Notes: generated by a model not told the origin, from the sequence alone. A stretch of DNA of 64,000 bases from Caballeronia sp. M1242 (GCF_017220215.1 NZ_CP071129.1:620001-684000), one strand, 5' to 3'. Positions 8,992 to 18,477 are shown, counted from the first letter of the stretch. Made by a program: numbers and translations.

Positions 8992-9408
8992 ATGACGCGC
9001 ATCGACTTTCACACGAACGTCGGCGATCCGCTCGCCTATGCCTGCCGCCTCGCGCGCAAGGCGTATGCGAGCGGGCGCTCGCTCGTCGTGCTCGCGGACC
9101 CGGCGCGCCTCGCCGCGTTCGACGAACAGTTGTGGACCTTCGCGCCGCTCGAGTTCGTGCCGCATTGCATGGCGAAGAGCGCGCTCGCGCAGGAAACGCC
9201 GGTCGTGCTCGCCGCCGATCTCGACGACGTGCCGCATCATCAGGTGCTCGTGAATCTGGGCGCGCCGGTGCCCGCGCAGTTCGCGCGCTTCGAGCGTCTG
9301 GTGGAAATCATCGGCGACGACGCCGACGAACTCGCGGCGGGGCGCGAGCGCTTTCGCTTCTATCGCGATCGCGGCTACGCCATCGAAACGCACAAGCAAG
9401 GCGGTTGA
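8992..9408 (+). CDS. holC: DNA polymerase III chi subunit
   Basis: Chi subunit of the DNA polymerase III clamp-loader assembly, which links the complex to single-stranded-DNA-binding protein. The 138-residue product matches HolC in length and features: an N-terminal TRIDFHTNVGDPLAYACRLARKAY helix region and the conserved WTFAPLEFVPHC and PVVLAADLDDVPHHQVLVNL segments. It starts seven bases after pepA and is likely co-transcribed with it. Confidence 0.93.
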   Translation: MTRIDFHTNVGDPLAYACRLARKAYASGRSLVVLADPARLAAFDEQLWTFAPLEFVPHCMAKSALAQETPVVLAADLDDVPHHQVLVNLGAPVPAQFARFERLVEIIGDDADELAAGRERFRFYRDRGYAIETHKQGG

Positions 9409-9478
9409 GCGAACAGTGCGTAATCTCGCGCCGCGTTAGCATCGGCGCGTGGAGACCACTGAAGACCATTCCGACATC

Positions 9479-9829
9479 ATGACCGACAACACGCACACGC
9501 CTGAATCGTTCGATTCGTCCATTCCCGTTCTCACCGATGTCGTCGTGCCCGGCAAGCCGGAATTCGCGCGCGCCGCGGGCGTCAACGACGCCGCTGCGGC
9601 CTACGAAGCGCAACGCGTCGGCGAGCGGCTGCAAGGCCGTGTCACGCAGTTCCTGAGCGGCGATGCCCGCGCGATCATCGAGGCGCGTTGCCAGGACGTG
9701 CTGCGCGAGCATTCGGCGAAGATGGTGCAGGAGATCACGCGCGAAGTGTCGCTGGCGCTCGAAAGCAAGATGCGCGAGTGGGTGGCCGTGGCGGTCGAGG
9801 AAGAGTTGCAGCGGCAGCGGGGCGGCTGA
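9479..9829 (+). CDS. DUF2486 family protein
   Basis: A small acidic protein of the kind found after holC in Burkholderia relatives and called DUF2486; function unknown. The 116-residue product carries an N-terminal SIPVLTDVVVPG motif typical of that family, and its C-terminal half is helical and rich in Glu, Arg and Gln. A GTG at 9449 is an alternative in-frame start, but the ATG at 9479 (MTDNTHTP) gives a family-like N-terminus. It is the last gene of the pepA-holC unit before a strong hairpin. Confidence 0.82.
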   Translation: MTDNTHTPESFDSSIPVLTDVVVPGKPEFARAAGVNDAAAAYEAQRVGERLQGRVTQFLSGDARAIIEARCQDVLREHSAKMVQEITREVSLALESKMREWVAVAVEEELQRQRGG

Positions 9830-9850
9830 GTCTCCCGTTGCCAGGAACGA

Positions 9851-9879
9851 CAAAAGGGGCGCATCGAGCGCCCCTTTTG
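9851..9879. terminator. Bidirectional intrinsic terminator between DUF2486 and ilvD
   Basis: A 12-base perfect stem (CAAAAGGGGCGC paired with GCGCCCCTTTTG) with a five-base loop. The A-rich left edge and T-rich right edge give a U-tract on either strand. It lies between convergent genes and can serve both. Confidence 0.85.
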
Positions 9880-9905
9880 CTTGCATCACCGAATGCCGGT
9901 CAGCT

Positions 9906-11579
9906 TCAGCCCGTCACCGCTCCGCGATTTGCCGGCAGCGCCAGCGCCGCGAATTTCGCCAGCACGCCGCGCGTGTACTTCGGCGCGGGCTTCTTCCAGG
10001 CGGCGCGGCGGCGCGCGATTTCCGCGTCGTCCACGTTCAGTTGAAGCAGCAGCTTGTGCGCGTCGATGGTGATGGAGTCGCCTTCCTGCACCAGCCCGAT
10101 CGTGCCGCCCGCGTACGCTTCCGGCGCGACGTGGCCGACCACCATGCCCCACGTGCCGCCGGAAAAACGCCCGTCGGTGATGAGCCCGACCGATTCGCCC
10201 AGTCCCTTGCCGATGATCGCCGACGTCGGCGCCAGCATCTCGGGCATGCCCGGGCCGCCCTGCGGGCCGAGATAGCGCAGCACGACGACATCGCCGGCCT
10301 TGATCTTGTCGGCGAGAATCGCTTCCATCGCGGTTTGCTCGTCGTCGAACACGCGCGCCGGGCCGGTGATGACTGGATTCTTGAGGCCCGTGATCTTCGC
10401 GACCGCGCCGTCTTCCGCGAGATTGCCGCGCAGAATGGCGAGGTGGCCTTCCTTGTAGAGCGCCTGCTCGATCGGGTAGATGACCTTCTGATCCGCGCGC
10501 GGCTTGCTCGGCACGTCCTTCAGTTCTTCCGCGAGCGTGCGGCCCGTGATCGTGATGCAGTCACCGTGCATCAGACCTGCGTCGAGCAGGATCTTCATCA
10601 CTTGCGGGATGCCGCCGGCCTTGTGCAGGTCCGTCGCGACATACTGGCCCGAGGGCTTCAGATCGCAGATGACCGGCACTTTCTTGCGCATGCGCTCGAA
10701 GTCGTCGATGCTCCATTCCACTTCCGCCGCGTGCGCGATGGCGAGGTAGTGCAGCACGGCGTTGGTCGAGCCGCCCGTCGCCATGATGAGCGCGACCGCG
10801 TTCTCGATCGACTTCTTCGTGATGATGTCGCGCGGCTTCAGGTCCTTCTTCACGGCTTCGACGAGGACGCGCGCCGATTCGGCGGCGGAGTCCACTTTCT
10901 CGTCGTCGGGGTTCGCCATGGTCGACGAATACAGGAGCGACATGCCGAGCGCCTCGAACGACGAGCTCATGGTGTTGGCCGTGTACATGCCGCCGCACGA
11001 GCCGGTGGACGGGCACGCGTTCTTCTCGACGCCCTTGAAGTCTTCTTCCGACATGCGGCCCGCCGTGAACTCGCCGACCGCCTCGAACGACGACACGATA
11101 GTCAGGTCCTTGCCCTTCCAGTTGCCCGGACGAATGGTGCCGCCGTACACGTAGATGCCCGGCACGTTCATGCGCGCGAGACCGATCATGCCGCCCGGCA
11201 TGTTCTTGTCGCAGCCGCCGATCACGACGACGCCGTCCATCCACTGGCCCTGCACGGCCGTCTCGATACAGTCCGCGATCACCTCGCGCGACACCAGCGA
11301 GTACTTCATGCCTTCGGTGCCCATCGACATGCCGTCGGAGATCGTCGGCGTCCCGAACACTTGCGGATTCGCGTTCGACTGCTTGATCGCCGCGATGGCG
11401 GCATCGGCGAGGCGCTGCAGGCCGGCGTTACACGGCGTGATGGTCGAGTGGCCGTTGGCGACGCCGATCATCGGATTGTCGAAATCCTCTTCCTTGTAGC
11501 CGAGGGCGTAGTACATCGAACGATTGGGCGAACGCGCGACGCCCTGCGTCACGTTTTTCGAGCGGCGATTGAAGGCCAT
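9906..11579 (-). CDS. ilvD: Dihydroxy-acid dehydratase
   Basis: Fe-S dehydratase that converts 2,3-dihydroxy acids to 2-oxo acids in valine, leucine and isoleucine synthesis. The 557-residue length and the cysteines C50 (TPCN), C123 (GGCDKN) and C189 with C195 (CPSTGSCGG) fit the IlvD/Edd family. The [16 protein letters not shown] segment is near the C-terminus. A CAAGGAG ribosome binding site lies seven bases before the ATG at 11579. It is divergent from a LysR-type regulator, which may control it. Confidence 0.96.
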   Translation of the reverse strand: MAFNRRSKNVTQGVARSPNRSMYYALGYKEEDFDNPMIGVANGHSTITPCNAGLQRLADAAIAAIKQSNANPQVFGTPTISDGMSMGTEGMKYSLVSREVIADCIETAVQGQWMDGVVVIGGCDKNMPGGMIGLARMNVPGIYVYGGTIRPGNWKGKDLTIVSSFEAVGEFTAGRMSEEDFKGVEKNACPSTGSCGGMYTANTMSSSFEALGMSLLYSSTMANPDDEKVDSAAESARVLVEAVKKDLKPRDIITKKSIENAVALIMATGGSTNAVLHYLAIAHAAEVEWSIDDFERMRKKVPVICDLKPSGQYVATDLHKAGGIPQVMKILLDAGLMHGDCITITGRTLAEELKDVPSKPRADQKVIYPIEQALYKEGHLAILRGNLAEDGAVAKITGLKNPVITGPARVFDDEQTAMEAILADKIKAGDVVVLRYLGPQGGPGMPEMLAPTSAIIGKGLGESVGLITDGRFSGGTWGMVVGHVAPEAYAGGTIGLVQEGDSITIDAHKLLLQLNVDDAEIARRRAAWKKPAPKYTRGVLAKFAALALPANRGAVTG

Positions 11580-11645
11580 GTTGGGGCTCCTTGAAGATTC
11601 TTTTGTCTAGTGGCGCAAGAATGCAGCGTCGGCTTGTATCTGTCC

Positions 11646-11671
11646 AATATATTATTCAGGGTCTATTAGGT
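11646..11671. promoter_or_regulatory. Candidate LysR-type operator
   Basis: An AT-rich imperfect dyad (left arm near CCAATA at 11644-11649, right arm TATTAGG at 11664-11670) in the 106-base gap between ilvD and the divergent LysR gene. This is where such regulators usually bind, but the symmetry is loose. Confidence 0.25.
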
Positions 11672-11685
11672 CGGAGAAGATATTG

Positions 11686-12642
11686 ATGGACGAGCGAAAC
11701 GCGCCGATCGAACTGCGTTTGCTGCGCTATTTCGTGACCGTGGCCGAAGAGATGCATTTCGGCCGCGCCGCCGCGCGTCTCGCGATGACGCAGCCGCCGC
11801 TTTCGCAGGCCATTCGCGCGCTCGAAGACGCGCTTGGCGTCGCGCTGTTCGCGCGCACGAAACGGACCGTCGAATTGACGCCGGTCGGCAAGGATCTGCT
11901 GCCAGAGGTGCGGCGCATTCTCGCCGCCGCCGATGCGCTGCGTCCGCTCGCGCAGTCGCTTTCGCGTGGCGAGGCGGGCGTGCTGTCGCTGGCGTTCGTG
12001 TCCACCGCGGACTACGGCCTGTTGCCCGCGCTGCTGCGCGACTTCGGCGCGCGCTATCCCGGCGTGCGCCTGCAACTGACCGAAGCGACGAGCGACGTGC
12101 AGATCGAAGAACTTGTCGCCGGTCGCGTGGACGCGGGGCTCGTCATTCCGCCGCTGCCGCCGCGGCACGCGATGTCGCTGTCGTATCTTGCGATTGCCCG
12201 CGAGCCGCTCGTCGTCGCGATGTCCTCGGACGCCGCCGAGCAATTGCAGCAGGGCACGGCCGAATGGGCCGACACGCCCGTCGATCTGCGCGATCTCGCC
12301 GCCGCGCCGCTTGTCGTGTTTCCGAGGCGTCTCGCGCCGGGTTTGTATGACATCATTATGGGCTGCTACGGCGCGGCGGGACTCACGCCGCGCATCGGGC
12401 AGGAGGCGATCCAGATGCAGACCATCGTGAGCCTCGTGTCCGCCGGCATGGGCGTCGCGCTCGTGCCGCAGTCGCTGCGGCATTTGCGGCGCACGGGCGT
12501 GGTGTATCGACCGCTGCGGCCGGTGGCGGATGCGCCGGTCGTCGAAACCGGCCTCGTGTGGCGCGCGGCCGAGGTGAGCCCGGTGCTCGCCGGCTTCATC
12601 GAGATCGTGCGCGCGCGGGCCGCCGCCGTCTCTGCTTTATGA
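11686..12642 (+). CDS. LysR-family transcription regulator
   Basis: A 318-residue LysR-type regulator. The N-terminal winged helix-turn-helix covers about residues 7-65, with the typical LLRYFVTVAEEMHFGRAAARL and PPLSQAIRALEDALGVALF segments. An effector-binding domain of the periplasmic-binding-protein type follows, with the family DAGL motif. It starts at ATG 11686 behind GGAG at 11673-11676; a TTG three bases upstream is a less likely start. Its divergent position makes ilvD a likely target. The effector cannot be told from sequence. Confidence 0.9.
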   Translation: MDERNAPIELRLLRYFVTVAEEMHFGRAAARLAMTQPPLSQAIRALEDALGVALFARTKRTVELTPVGKDLLPEVRRILAAADALRPLAQSLSRGEAGVLSLAFVSTADYGLLPALLRDFGARYPGVRLQLTEATSDVQIEELVAGRVDAGLVIPPLPPRHAMSLSYLAIAREPLVVAMSSDAAEQLQQGTAEWADTPVDLRDLAAAPLVVFPRRLAPGLYDIIMGCYGAAGLTPRIGQEAIQMQTIVSLVSAGMGVALVPQSLRHLRRTGVVYRPLRPVADAPVVETGLVWRAAEVSPVLAGFIEIVRARAAAVSAL

Positions 12643-12678
12643 TTCGTGCCTGACTTCGCTTGGCTCTAGAACTCTACG

Positions 12679-13575
12679 ATGCTCATTCACCCCAATTTCG
12701 ATCCCGTCGCGATTCACCTCGGACCGCTCGCCGTGCGCTGGTACGGCCTCATGTATCTGGTCGCGTTCATTTCCGCCATCGTCATCGGACGACTGCGGCT
12801 GCGGCTGCCGTATGTCGCCGCGCAAGGCTGGAGCGCGAAGGACATCGACGACATGCTGTTCTACGGCGTGCTCGGCACGATTCTCGGCGGGCGCATCGGC
12901 TATGTGCTGTTCTACAAGGCGAGCTATTACGCGGCGCATCCGCTCGATATCTTCAAGGTGTGGGAAGGCGGCATGTCGTTTCACGGCGGCTTTCTCGGCG
13001 TGACCTTCGCGATGGTGCTGTTCGCGTACCAGCGCAAACGCACGTGGCTGCAAGTGACCGATTTCGTCGCGCCGATGGTGCCGCTCGGCCTAGCGGCGGG
13101 GCGTCTCGGCAACTTCATCAACGGCGAGCTGTGGGGCCGCGTGACCGACCCGGCCGCGCCCTGGGCGATGCTGTTCCAGAACTCGACGAACGACGACGCC
13201 ATCTGGCTCGCGAAGAACCCGCAACTCGACGCGAAGTGGCATCTGATGGACATCTTCCAGCGTTATCACATGCTGCCGCGCCATCCGTCGCAGTTGTATG
13301 AGATTGCGCTGGAAGGCATCGTGCTATTCATCGTGATCTGGACGTTCTCGCGTAAGCCGCGCCCGGTCGGCGCCATCTCCGCGCTCTTTTTGATTGGCTA
13401 TGGACTCGCGCGTTTCACGGTCGAATTCGCCCGCGAACCGGACGACTATCTCGGCCTGCTCGCGCTCGGCCTCTCGATGGGCCAGTGGCTTTCGCTGCCG
13501 ATGATCGTCGCCGGCGTCATCATGATGGTGTGGGCGTACAAGCGGCATCGTCGCGTGGCGGCGAACGCGGCGTGA
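12679..13575 (+). CDS. lgt: Prolipoprotein diacylglyceryl transferase
   Basis: Inner-membrane enzyme that transfers diacylglycerol from phosphatidylglycerol to the lipobox cysteine of prolipoproteins. The 298-residue product has about seven membrane helices and the Lgt signature [14 protein letters not shown]. It also carries the conserved [10 protein letters not shown] stretch and the HPSQLYE motif. It would act on the lipoproteins seen later in this window, such as the OmpA-like, SodC-like and secretin proteins. It lies 36 bases after the LysR gene on the same strand; co-transcription is possible but not evident. Confidence 0.95.
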   Translation: MLIHPNFDPVAIHLGPLAVRWYGLMYLVAFISAIVIGRLRLRLPYVAAQGWSAKDIDDMLFYGVLGTILGGRIGYVLFYKASYYAAHPLDIFKVWEGGMSFHGGFLGVTFAMVLFAYQRKRTWLQVTDFVAPMVPLGLAAGRLGNFINGELWGRVTDPAAPWAMLFQNSTNDDAIWLAKNPQLDAKWHLMDIFQRYHMLPRHPSQLYEIALEGIVLFIVIWTFSRKPRPVGAISALFLIGYGLARFTVEFAREPDDYLGLLALGLSMGQWLSLPMIVAGVIMMVWAYKRHRRVAANAA

Positions 13576-13629
13576 TTTCGCGCGGGGCCGCGCTTGCGGT
13601 CCCGCTTGGGTTCGCTTGGCCTCGCTCGG

Positions 13630-14358
13630 TCAGCGGCCCATCTGCACCGAGCCGGACACATCGACGGTCACGGTCGTCGTGCCGGCTTCGAGCGCCATCG
13701 GCGCGGCCATCTTGGCATCGGCGCCCATGGCGCGCGACTGCATCATCATCACCGGGCGCGGCGCCACGCCGCTATGCCCGACGTTCACCTCGCGAATTGA
13801 ATAGCTGCTGTAGCCGAACGCCTGCGAGGCGGCTTGCGCCTGCTTGCGGAACGAATCGATGGCCTGCGTCGAGAGCTTCTGCTCCGCGGCGCGCTGCGCT
13901 TCCGGCGACAGCGAGAACGTGACGTTGCCAACTTGCATCGACGAGCTCATCTTGCCCGCGAGCTTCGAGGCCGCCGCGAAGTCGTGCGATTCGAGCACGA
14001 TCTCCGTGCGCCCACGCCATGCGGATATCTTGCCGTCCCGGTCGGTGGACGGATACACCGTGAACGAGCCGCTTTTCGCGGTGACGCCATCGACACCCTT
14101 CGCTTCGCGCAACGCAGCTTCGGCGCGCTGATTGAGCGTCGCGGTGAGCGATGAAGGATCGGCGGCTTCCTGCTCGTAAAAGAGCGTGATGGTGACGACA
14201 TCCTGCGGCACTTGCGCGCTCGCCTGCGCCGAAAGCGAAAGCACGCCCGCGGGCTGCGGATTGGCGATGACCGTCTGCGCGGCGACGGAGGCGGAATAGG
14301 CGAGGGTGACGCTCGACATCGCGAGGGCGAGGGCGGCGGCGATTTTCTTGTTCATCAT
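13630..14358 (-). CDS. Exported SIMPL-domain (DUF541) protein
   Basis: A 242-residue exported protein of the SIMPL/DUF541 family, best known for periplasmic or outer-membrane proteins such as YggE linked to oxidative stress; the molecular role is unclear. A clear signal peptide spans about residues 1-28 (MMNKKIAAALALAMSS onward), with cleavage likely after SVAAQ. The ATG at 14358 has GGAG seven bases upstream; a longer frame begins at 14376. It converges with lgt (54 bases between stops). Confidence 0.87.
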   Translation of the reverse strand: MMNKKIAAALALAMSSVTLAYSASVAAQTVIANPQPAGVLSLSAQASAQVPQDVVTITLFYEQEAADPSSLTATLNQRAEAALREAKGVDGVTAKSGSFTVYPSTDRDGKISAWRGRTEIVLESHDFAAASKLAGKMSSSMQVGNVTFSLSPEAQRAAEQKLSTQAIDSFRKQAQAASQAFGYSSYSIREVNVGHSGVAPRPVMMMQSRAMGADAKMAAPMALEAGTTTVTVDVSGSVQMGR

Positions 14359-14434
14359 CGAAGGACTCCAACGCAAGGCGTCGCGTGATTCGCGACCGCA
14401 CTTAGGCGTCCGCCTCCAGTCCTTAGTTCCTGCT

Positions 14435-14893
14435 CTAGACGAGGCGTTCGGTAATAAAGCGCCATTCGTTCTCGGTGACCGGCGTGATCGACAGGCGGTT
14501 GCCGCGCGCGAGCACCTGCATGCCGGCGAGTTCCGGATGCTCGCGCAGTTCGGCGAGCGGAATGAGCCGCGTCTTCTTCACGAAGCTCACATCCACGAGC
14601 ATCCAGCGCGGCGTGTCCTGCTTGGACTTGGGATCGTAGTAGGCGCTCTTGGGATCGAACTGCGTGGGGTCGGGATACGCCGTCGAACAGACCTTCGCGA
14701 TTCCCGCGATACCGGGCTCGGGGCAACTCGAATGGTAGAAGAGCACGCCGTCGCCGATCTGCATCTGGTCGCGCATGAAGTTGCGCGCCTGATAGTTGCG
14801 CACGCCGGTCCACGGCAGCGTCTTCTTGGGCGCGTGCGCGAGATGATCGATGCTCGCTTCGTCCGGTTCGGACTTCATCAGCCAGTAGCGCAT
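14435..14893 (-). CDS. EVE-domain protein
   Basis: A 152-residue PUA-like EVE-domain protein. EVE domains are thought to bind modified bases in RNA or DNA; this is the stand-alone housekeeping type. The family start MRYWLMKSEPDE sets the N-terminus at 14893, and a longer frame to 14950 would run over the 6S RNA terminator. Conserved segments WTGVRNYQARNFMRDQMQIGD and VLFYHSSCPEPGIAG form the predicted base-binding pocket. It lies just downstream of the 6S RNA gene. Confidence 0.9.
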   Translation of the reverse strand: MRYWLMKSEPDEASIDHLAHAPKKTLPWTGVRNYQARNFMRDQMQIGDGVLFYHSSCPEPGIAGIAKVCSTAYPDPTQFDPKSAYYDPKSKQDTPRWMLVDVSFVKKTRLIPLAELREHPELAGMQVLARGNRLSITPVTENEWRFITERLV

Positions 14894-14935
14894 GAGTTCG
14901 GCGTGAAGGAGTGTGCGTGCGGTTTTGGGCGATGC

Positions 14936-14970
14936 AAACAAAAACGGCACCGGTAAGAACCGATGCCGTT
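14936..14970 (-). terminator. Intrinsic terminator downstream of 6S RNA
   Basis: On the minus strand, AACGGCA-T-CGGT pairs with ACCG-G-TGCCGTT around the four-base loop TCTT (one A:C mismatch) and is followed by TTTTTGTTT. It lies between the 6S RNA 3' end and the EVE gene start. Confidence 0.8.
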
Positions 14971-14985
14971 CGTGCTTCCAGAAAT

Positions 14986-15168
14986 AAGGTCCCCGCCTCA
15001 GCCGCTAGGCCGGCATCCTGAACCTGGGTTCAAGATTGGTCGCGGTAAGCAACACTTCGGGTACATCAGACAGAGTGACGCGCGCGCCCGTGCTGCAACG
15101 TTCCGCAACCGTGCCAATGTAGCATTGGTTCAAGGAATATATGACCTTGGCGTACCAGGCAGGGAGAC
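14986..15168 (-). ncRNA. ssrS: 6S RNA
   Basis: 6S RNA binds sigma-70 RNA polymerase and mimics an open promoter, lowering transcription in stationary phase. On the minus strand the sequence has the hairpin CTTGAACC..GGTTCAG near its 3' side, matching the conserved late hairpin of 6S RNA. The ends GGTCTCCC and GGGGACC can pair as the closing stem. Position supports this: zapA lies just upstream on the same strand, as is usual for ssrS. The ends are approximate; the 5' end is set from a candidate -10 box and the 3' end from the closing stem. Confidence 0.85.
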
Positions 15169-15171
15169 CTC

Positions 15172-15200
15172 ACTGTACACCAAACGTTTGGTCCTTGCAG
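15172..15200 (-). promoter_or_regulatory. 6S RNA promoter region with a 14-base palindrome
   Basis: On the minus strand TACAGT (15177-15172) is a candidate -10 box seven bases before the inferred RNA start. Between it and a weak -35 (CTGCAA) lies the perfect palindrome ACCAAACGTTTGGT at 15179-15192, whose centre resembles LacI/PurR-type operators. Function inferred. Confidence 0.5.
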
Positions 15201-15286
15201 CCCTTGCCTGCGTTTCTCGCGGTATCTTTTTTTGATGGATACCGCAACGCTGATTAGATCAGCGCATGACCGTCAGTGCGCTTCGC

Positions 15287-15601
15287 TCAGTGCGCTTCAT
15301 ATTGCGCAATGACCGCGCCGAGCTGCTCGTTCATCGAATGCATGGTGCGGCGGATTTCCTCGGCGGGGAACGCTTCGCCGTGACGCACGCTTTCCTGCAG
15401 CTTGAGCAGTTCGGACGCCAGCGAAAGCGCGGCCATCACCGCGATGCGGTCCGTGCCGCGCACGCTGCTTGCGTTGCGTACCTTGTTCATTTCGGCATCG
15501 ACGCGGGCCACGGCTTCGCGCAGCGCGGCCTCGGTCTCCGGCGAGCACGCGAGGCGATACTGCTGGCCGAGAATGGATACTTCGATCTGCGTGGTCGTCA
15601 T
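15287..15601 (-). CDS. zapA: Cell division protein ZapA
   Basis: Small cytoplasmic protein that cross-links FtsZ filaments in the division ring. The 104-residue product begins with the ZapA beta-strand region (IEVSILGQQYRLAC), followed by a long helix, and has the family length. Its start overlaps the stop of the zapB-like gene by four bases (ATGA, 15598-15601). 6S RNA follows downstream. Confidence 0.92.
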   Translation of the reverse strand: MTTTQIEVSILGQQYRLACSPETEAALREAVARVDAEMNKVRNASSVRGTDRIAVMAALSLASELLKLQESVRHGEAFPAEEIRRTMHSMNEQLGAVIAQYEAH

Positions 15602-15987
15602 GCCTTCTCTCCTTGATGGTGCTCGCCGTGCACTTCTTCCGCGTGCGCATGTTCGTGCTGCGCTTCGCGCGACGCGCTGGATTCGGCGTTCAGAAGATCG
15701 AGCTGATTGTCGCTTTCGGCATGATGCGCTTTGCCGCGCGGCAGCTTTTCGAGGATCGCGTTGAGGCGCACTTGCGCGTCGTCGATCTTCGCGGACAGCG
15801 AATCGCGTTCGCCTTGCAGCGTGTCGCGCTCGTGGCGAACCTGCGCGAGTTCGGCCTGAACGCCGGCGTAATCGGCGCGCAGCTGTTCGATTTGTGCTTC
15901 GAGCGCGAGACGCGCCTGATTGTGGCGCTCGCTGATCTTGATCAGCCGGCCGATGTTTCCTGACAGTGATTCGAGTTCGTTGAGCAT
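15598..15987 (-). CDS. zapB: ZapB-like coiled-coil protein
   Basis: A 129-residue, mostly coiled-coil protein in the position taken by ZapB-like division proteins next to zapA. Residues about 1-85 show continuous heptads (LRADYAGVQAELAQVRHERD and on). The last 40 residues are polar and His/Glu-rich, which E. coli ZapB lacks. It probably acts with ZapA at the division ring; this rests on linkage and coiled-coil character, not on clear sequence identity. Confidence 0.72.
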   Translation of the reverse strand: MLNELESLSGNIGRLIKISERHNQARLALEAQIEQLRADYAGVQAELAQVRHERDTLQGERDSLSAKIDDAQVRLNAILEKLPRGKAHHAESDNQLDLLNAESSASREAQHEHAHAEEVHGEHHQGEKA

Positions 15988-16243
15988 GTGCTGCGTCCTC
16001 TAAAGACCTGGCATTTTAGCGCGGTTCAACGGTGCTTCCGATAATTGTCTCGTTTCGAGACGTAACAACACGCGATCTTGCGCGCATCGCCGCGTATTCA
16101 TGTGCGGAATGGCCGCGCGTGACGCACTCGGATGCGCGGATGGCGACGCTTGCTCGTTGCTCGCTCGTCGCTCAAGCCTCGCGATGACGGGCGCGCGCCT
16201 TCTTGACGGCCCCCATGCGCGCTCCTACACTTGCCGCACTTTT
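15988..16243. other. Intergenic stretch before the B12 riboswitch
   Basis: No gene seen. It contains the zapB upstream region, with a possible -10 TAAAAT on the minus strand at about 16013-16018. A six-base-stem hairpin GTCTCG-TTT-CGAGAC lies at 16047-16061. The btuB promoter should lie between here and 16240, but I cannot pick out its boxes. Confidence 0.4.
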
Positions 16244-16505
16244 GGTGCTCGCGCCGCCTTTCTTGCGGCGCAGTCAAACGGGAAACAGGAAGCGCTGTCT
16301 CGCCTCGCGCGGCTCGCCAACCTGTGCTGCCCCCGCAACGGTAAGCGACCGCAACGCAAGTTGCAAGTCGTCCCTCGCGCGTTTCTTCGTGTTGCTCCGT
16401 GGTCGTTTGCCATCGGACTCGCGACTGCAAGAAACGTGTCGGCGCCACTGCGCTTCGAAGCGCGGGAAGGCGGGACGATGCGTCGCCAGCCCGGATACCG
16501 GCCAA
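16244..16505 (+). promoter_or_regulatory. Cobalamin riboswitch
   Basis: Classic adenosylcobalamin aptamer elements occur in order: GGGAAACAGGAAGC near 16280, the CTGTGCTGCCCCCGCAACGG core near 16322-16341, GGTAAGCGACC, then GCCACTG near 16444, GGGAAGGCG near 16464, and the B12 box AGCCCGGATACCGGCC at 16489-16504. It ends 100 bases before btuB. When B12 is bound it should lower expression of btuB and the genes behind it. Boundaries are approximate. Confidence 0.92.
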
Positions 16506-16605
16506 TCGTCCAGCGCGCCGATGCTTTGCAAGTCGGCGCGTGCGTCGCGCACAGACTTCGCGGGGAGCGGGGCACGCGCCAGTCTCCAACGGAAACGCTT
16601 CACCC

Positions 16606-18477
16606 ATGCTCTTGCCTTCGTCGGGCCTCATTCGTCGCGCGGCGCGCGTCGTGATGTGCGCCGCCGCGAGTGCGCCGCTTGTCCAGGTCGCGCACGCCGA
16701 TTCCGATTCTCCGTCGCAGACACTCGCGCCCGTCGTCGTCACGGCGACGCGCGGCGCGCAACCGCTCGCCGATTCCATCCCGCAGGCGACGCTCTTCGAC
16801 GCGCAGGACATCGCCGACAGCAATGCAAACGATGTGCTCGGGCTCATCGCGCTTGCGCCCGGCGTGCAGATCACGCGCAACGGCGGGCCGGGCGCGACCT
16901 CGGGCGTGTTCATACGCGGCGCGTCGTCGACGCAGTCGCTCGTGCTGATCGACGGCGTGCGCGTTGAATCGGTGTCGCTCGGCGCGGCGCAGTTGTCGCA
17001 ACTGATGCTCGATCAGACCGGCCGCGTCGAAGTGGTCAACGGCAACGTGTCGGCGCTATATGGATCGAACGCGATCGGCGGCGTCGTGCAGATTTTCACG
17101 AAGGAGGGCGAAGCACATCCGCCGCGCTTTCACTTCGAAGCCGAATACGGCAGCTATCACACGCAGCGGCAGTCGGCGGGCGTCGACGGCGCGCTCGATG
17201 CCGAGGGCCGCACCACGTTCAGCGTGAACGTCTCGCGCGAGAAGACCGACGGTTTCTCGGCGATCGATCCCGCGCTCGCGCCCGCCGCGAATCCGAACGC
17301 GAACGGTTATCTGAACGAAAGCGTCGCCGCGACGCTGCGCCACAAGTTCAGCGACAAGTGGGACGCAGGCGTGCGCTTTCTGCAATCGAACGGCGTGAAC
17401 AGCTTCGACGATCCGTACGGCGTGCCGACCGATCTCAATGAATCGCATGATCGCGTGCGCTCGGCGTCGGTATTCGCGAACGGCAAGCTCACCGACAACT
17501 GGACGACGCACTTCACCGTCGCGCAGGGGCAAGACCGCGCGAACATCGAACACAACGGCGTCTATACGAGCCGCTTCGACTCGGAGAATCATCAGTATCT
17601 GTGGCAAAACGACTTCCGCCTCACCGAGGCGCACAAGCTGATGTTCGGCTACGAGCATCTCGACCAGTCGCTCGATTCGGACCAGTTCAGCGCGCCCGAC
17701 CGGCATGTGAACTCGGTCTTCGCGGGCTATGTCGGCCGCTTCGGTCCGAGCGAAGTGCAGGCCAACGTGCGCCGCGACCAGTATTCCGACTTCGGCGGCG
17801 CGAACAGCTACTATCTGGGCTACACGTACAACTTCGATTCGCACTGGCGCGCGAGCGCGAGCTACGCGGCGGCGTTTCGCGCGCCGAGCTTCGACGATCT
17901 CTACTATCCGTTCAGCGGCAATCCGTCGATACAGCCGGAGCGCAGCCATTCGGCCGAGGCCGCGTTGCAGTACGCATCGGACCAGATCGGCGTGGTGCGC
18001 GTGACGGCGTTCGAGACGCGCTATTCGAATCTGATCGACTACGTGGGCGACAGCAGCGGCTTCTATACCGCGCAGAACGTCGGGCGCGCGAAGGTGCAGG
18101 GCGTCGAGGGATCGTGGGCGGGACACGTGGGCGCAACCGACGTGCGCGCGAGCGTGACGTTCCAGAACCCCGTCGACGAGACGAATCACGAAGACCTCAC
18201 GCGTCGCGCAAGGCGCTTTGCGTCGCTGTCGGCGCATCGGTCGATCGGGCGCTGGCGCGTGGGCGGCGAGTGGATCGTGAGCGGCGCGCGCAGCGATTAC
18301 GATTCCACGCTCGCGGGCTACGGCGTCGTCAATCTTTCGGCGCAATACGACATCACGAAGTCGTGGTACGTAAATGCGCGCATCGATAACCTGTTCGACC
18401 GCAACTATGAACTGGCTTACTCGTACAACACGCCGCGTCGCGGCGCTTACGTCACGATCGGCTGGCATCCGTCGTGA
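16606..18477 (+). CDS. btuB: TonB-dependent vitamin B12 receptor
   Basis: Outer-membrane barrel that takes up cobalamin using TonB energy. The 623-residue product has a signal peptide (about 1-31), a TonB-box-like segment (APVVVTATRG), a plug domain with GVFIRGASSTQSLVLIDGVR, and a beta-barrel ending in aromatic residues (ITIGWHPS). I chose ATG 16606; the open frame runs back to 16399, but that part overlaps the riboswitch aptamer. Placement behind a B12 riboswitch and before btuC-btuD fixes the substrate as a corrinoid. The stop overlaps the btuC start by four bases. Confidence 0.95.
   Translation: MLLPSSGLIRRAARVVMCAAASAPLVQVAHADSDSPSQTLAPVVVTATRGAQPLADSIPQATLFDAQDIADSNANDVLGLIALAPGVQITRNGGPGATSGVFIRGASSTQSLVLIDGVRVESVSLGAAQLSQLMLDQTGRVEVVNGNVSALYGSNAIGGVVQIFTKEGEAHPPRFHFEAEYGSYHTQRQSAGVDGALDAEGRTTFSVNVSREKTDGFSAIDPALAPAANPNANGYLNESVAATLRHKFSDKWDAGVRFLQSNGVNSFDDPYGVPTDLNESHDRVRSASVFANGKLTDNWTTHFTVAQGQDRANIEHNGVYTSRFDSENHQYLWQNDFRLTEAHKLMFGYEHLDQSLDSDQFSAPDRHVNSVFAGYVGRFGPSEVQANVRRDQYSDFGGANSYYLGYTYNFDSHWRASASYAAAFRAPSFDDLYYPFSGNPSIQPERSHSAEAALQYASDQIGVVRVTAFETRYSNLIDYVGDSSGFYTAQNVGRAKVQGVEGSWAGHVGATDVRASVTFQNPVDETNHEDLTRRARRFASLSAHRSIGRWRVGGEWIVSGARSDYDSTLAGYGVVNLSAQYDITKSWYVNARIDNLFDRNYELAYSYNTPRRGAYVTIGWHPS

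Noticed and set aside
14951..15286. Small plus-strand ORF at 14963-15235
   Set aside because: It overlaps the 6S RNA on the opposite strand and has no ribosome binding site.
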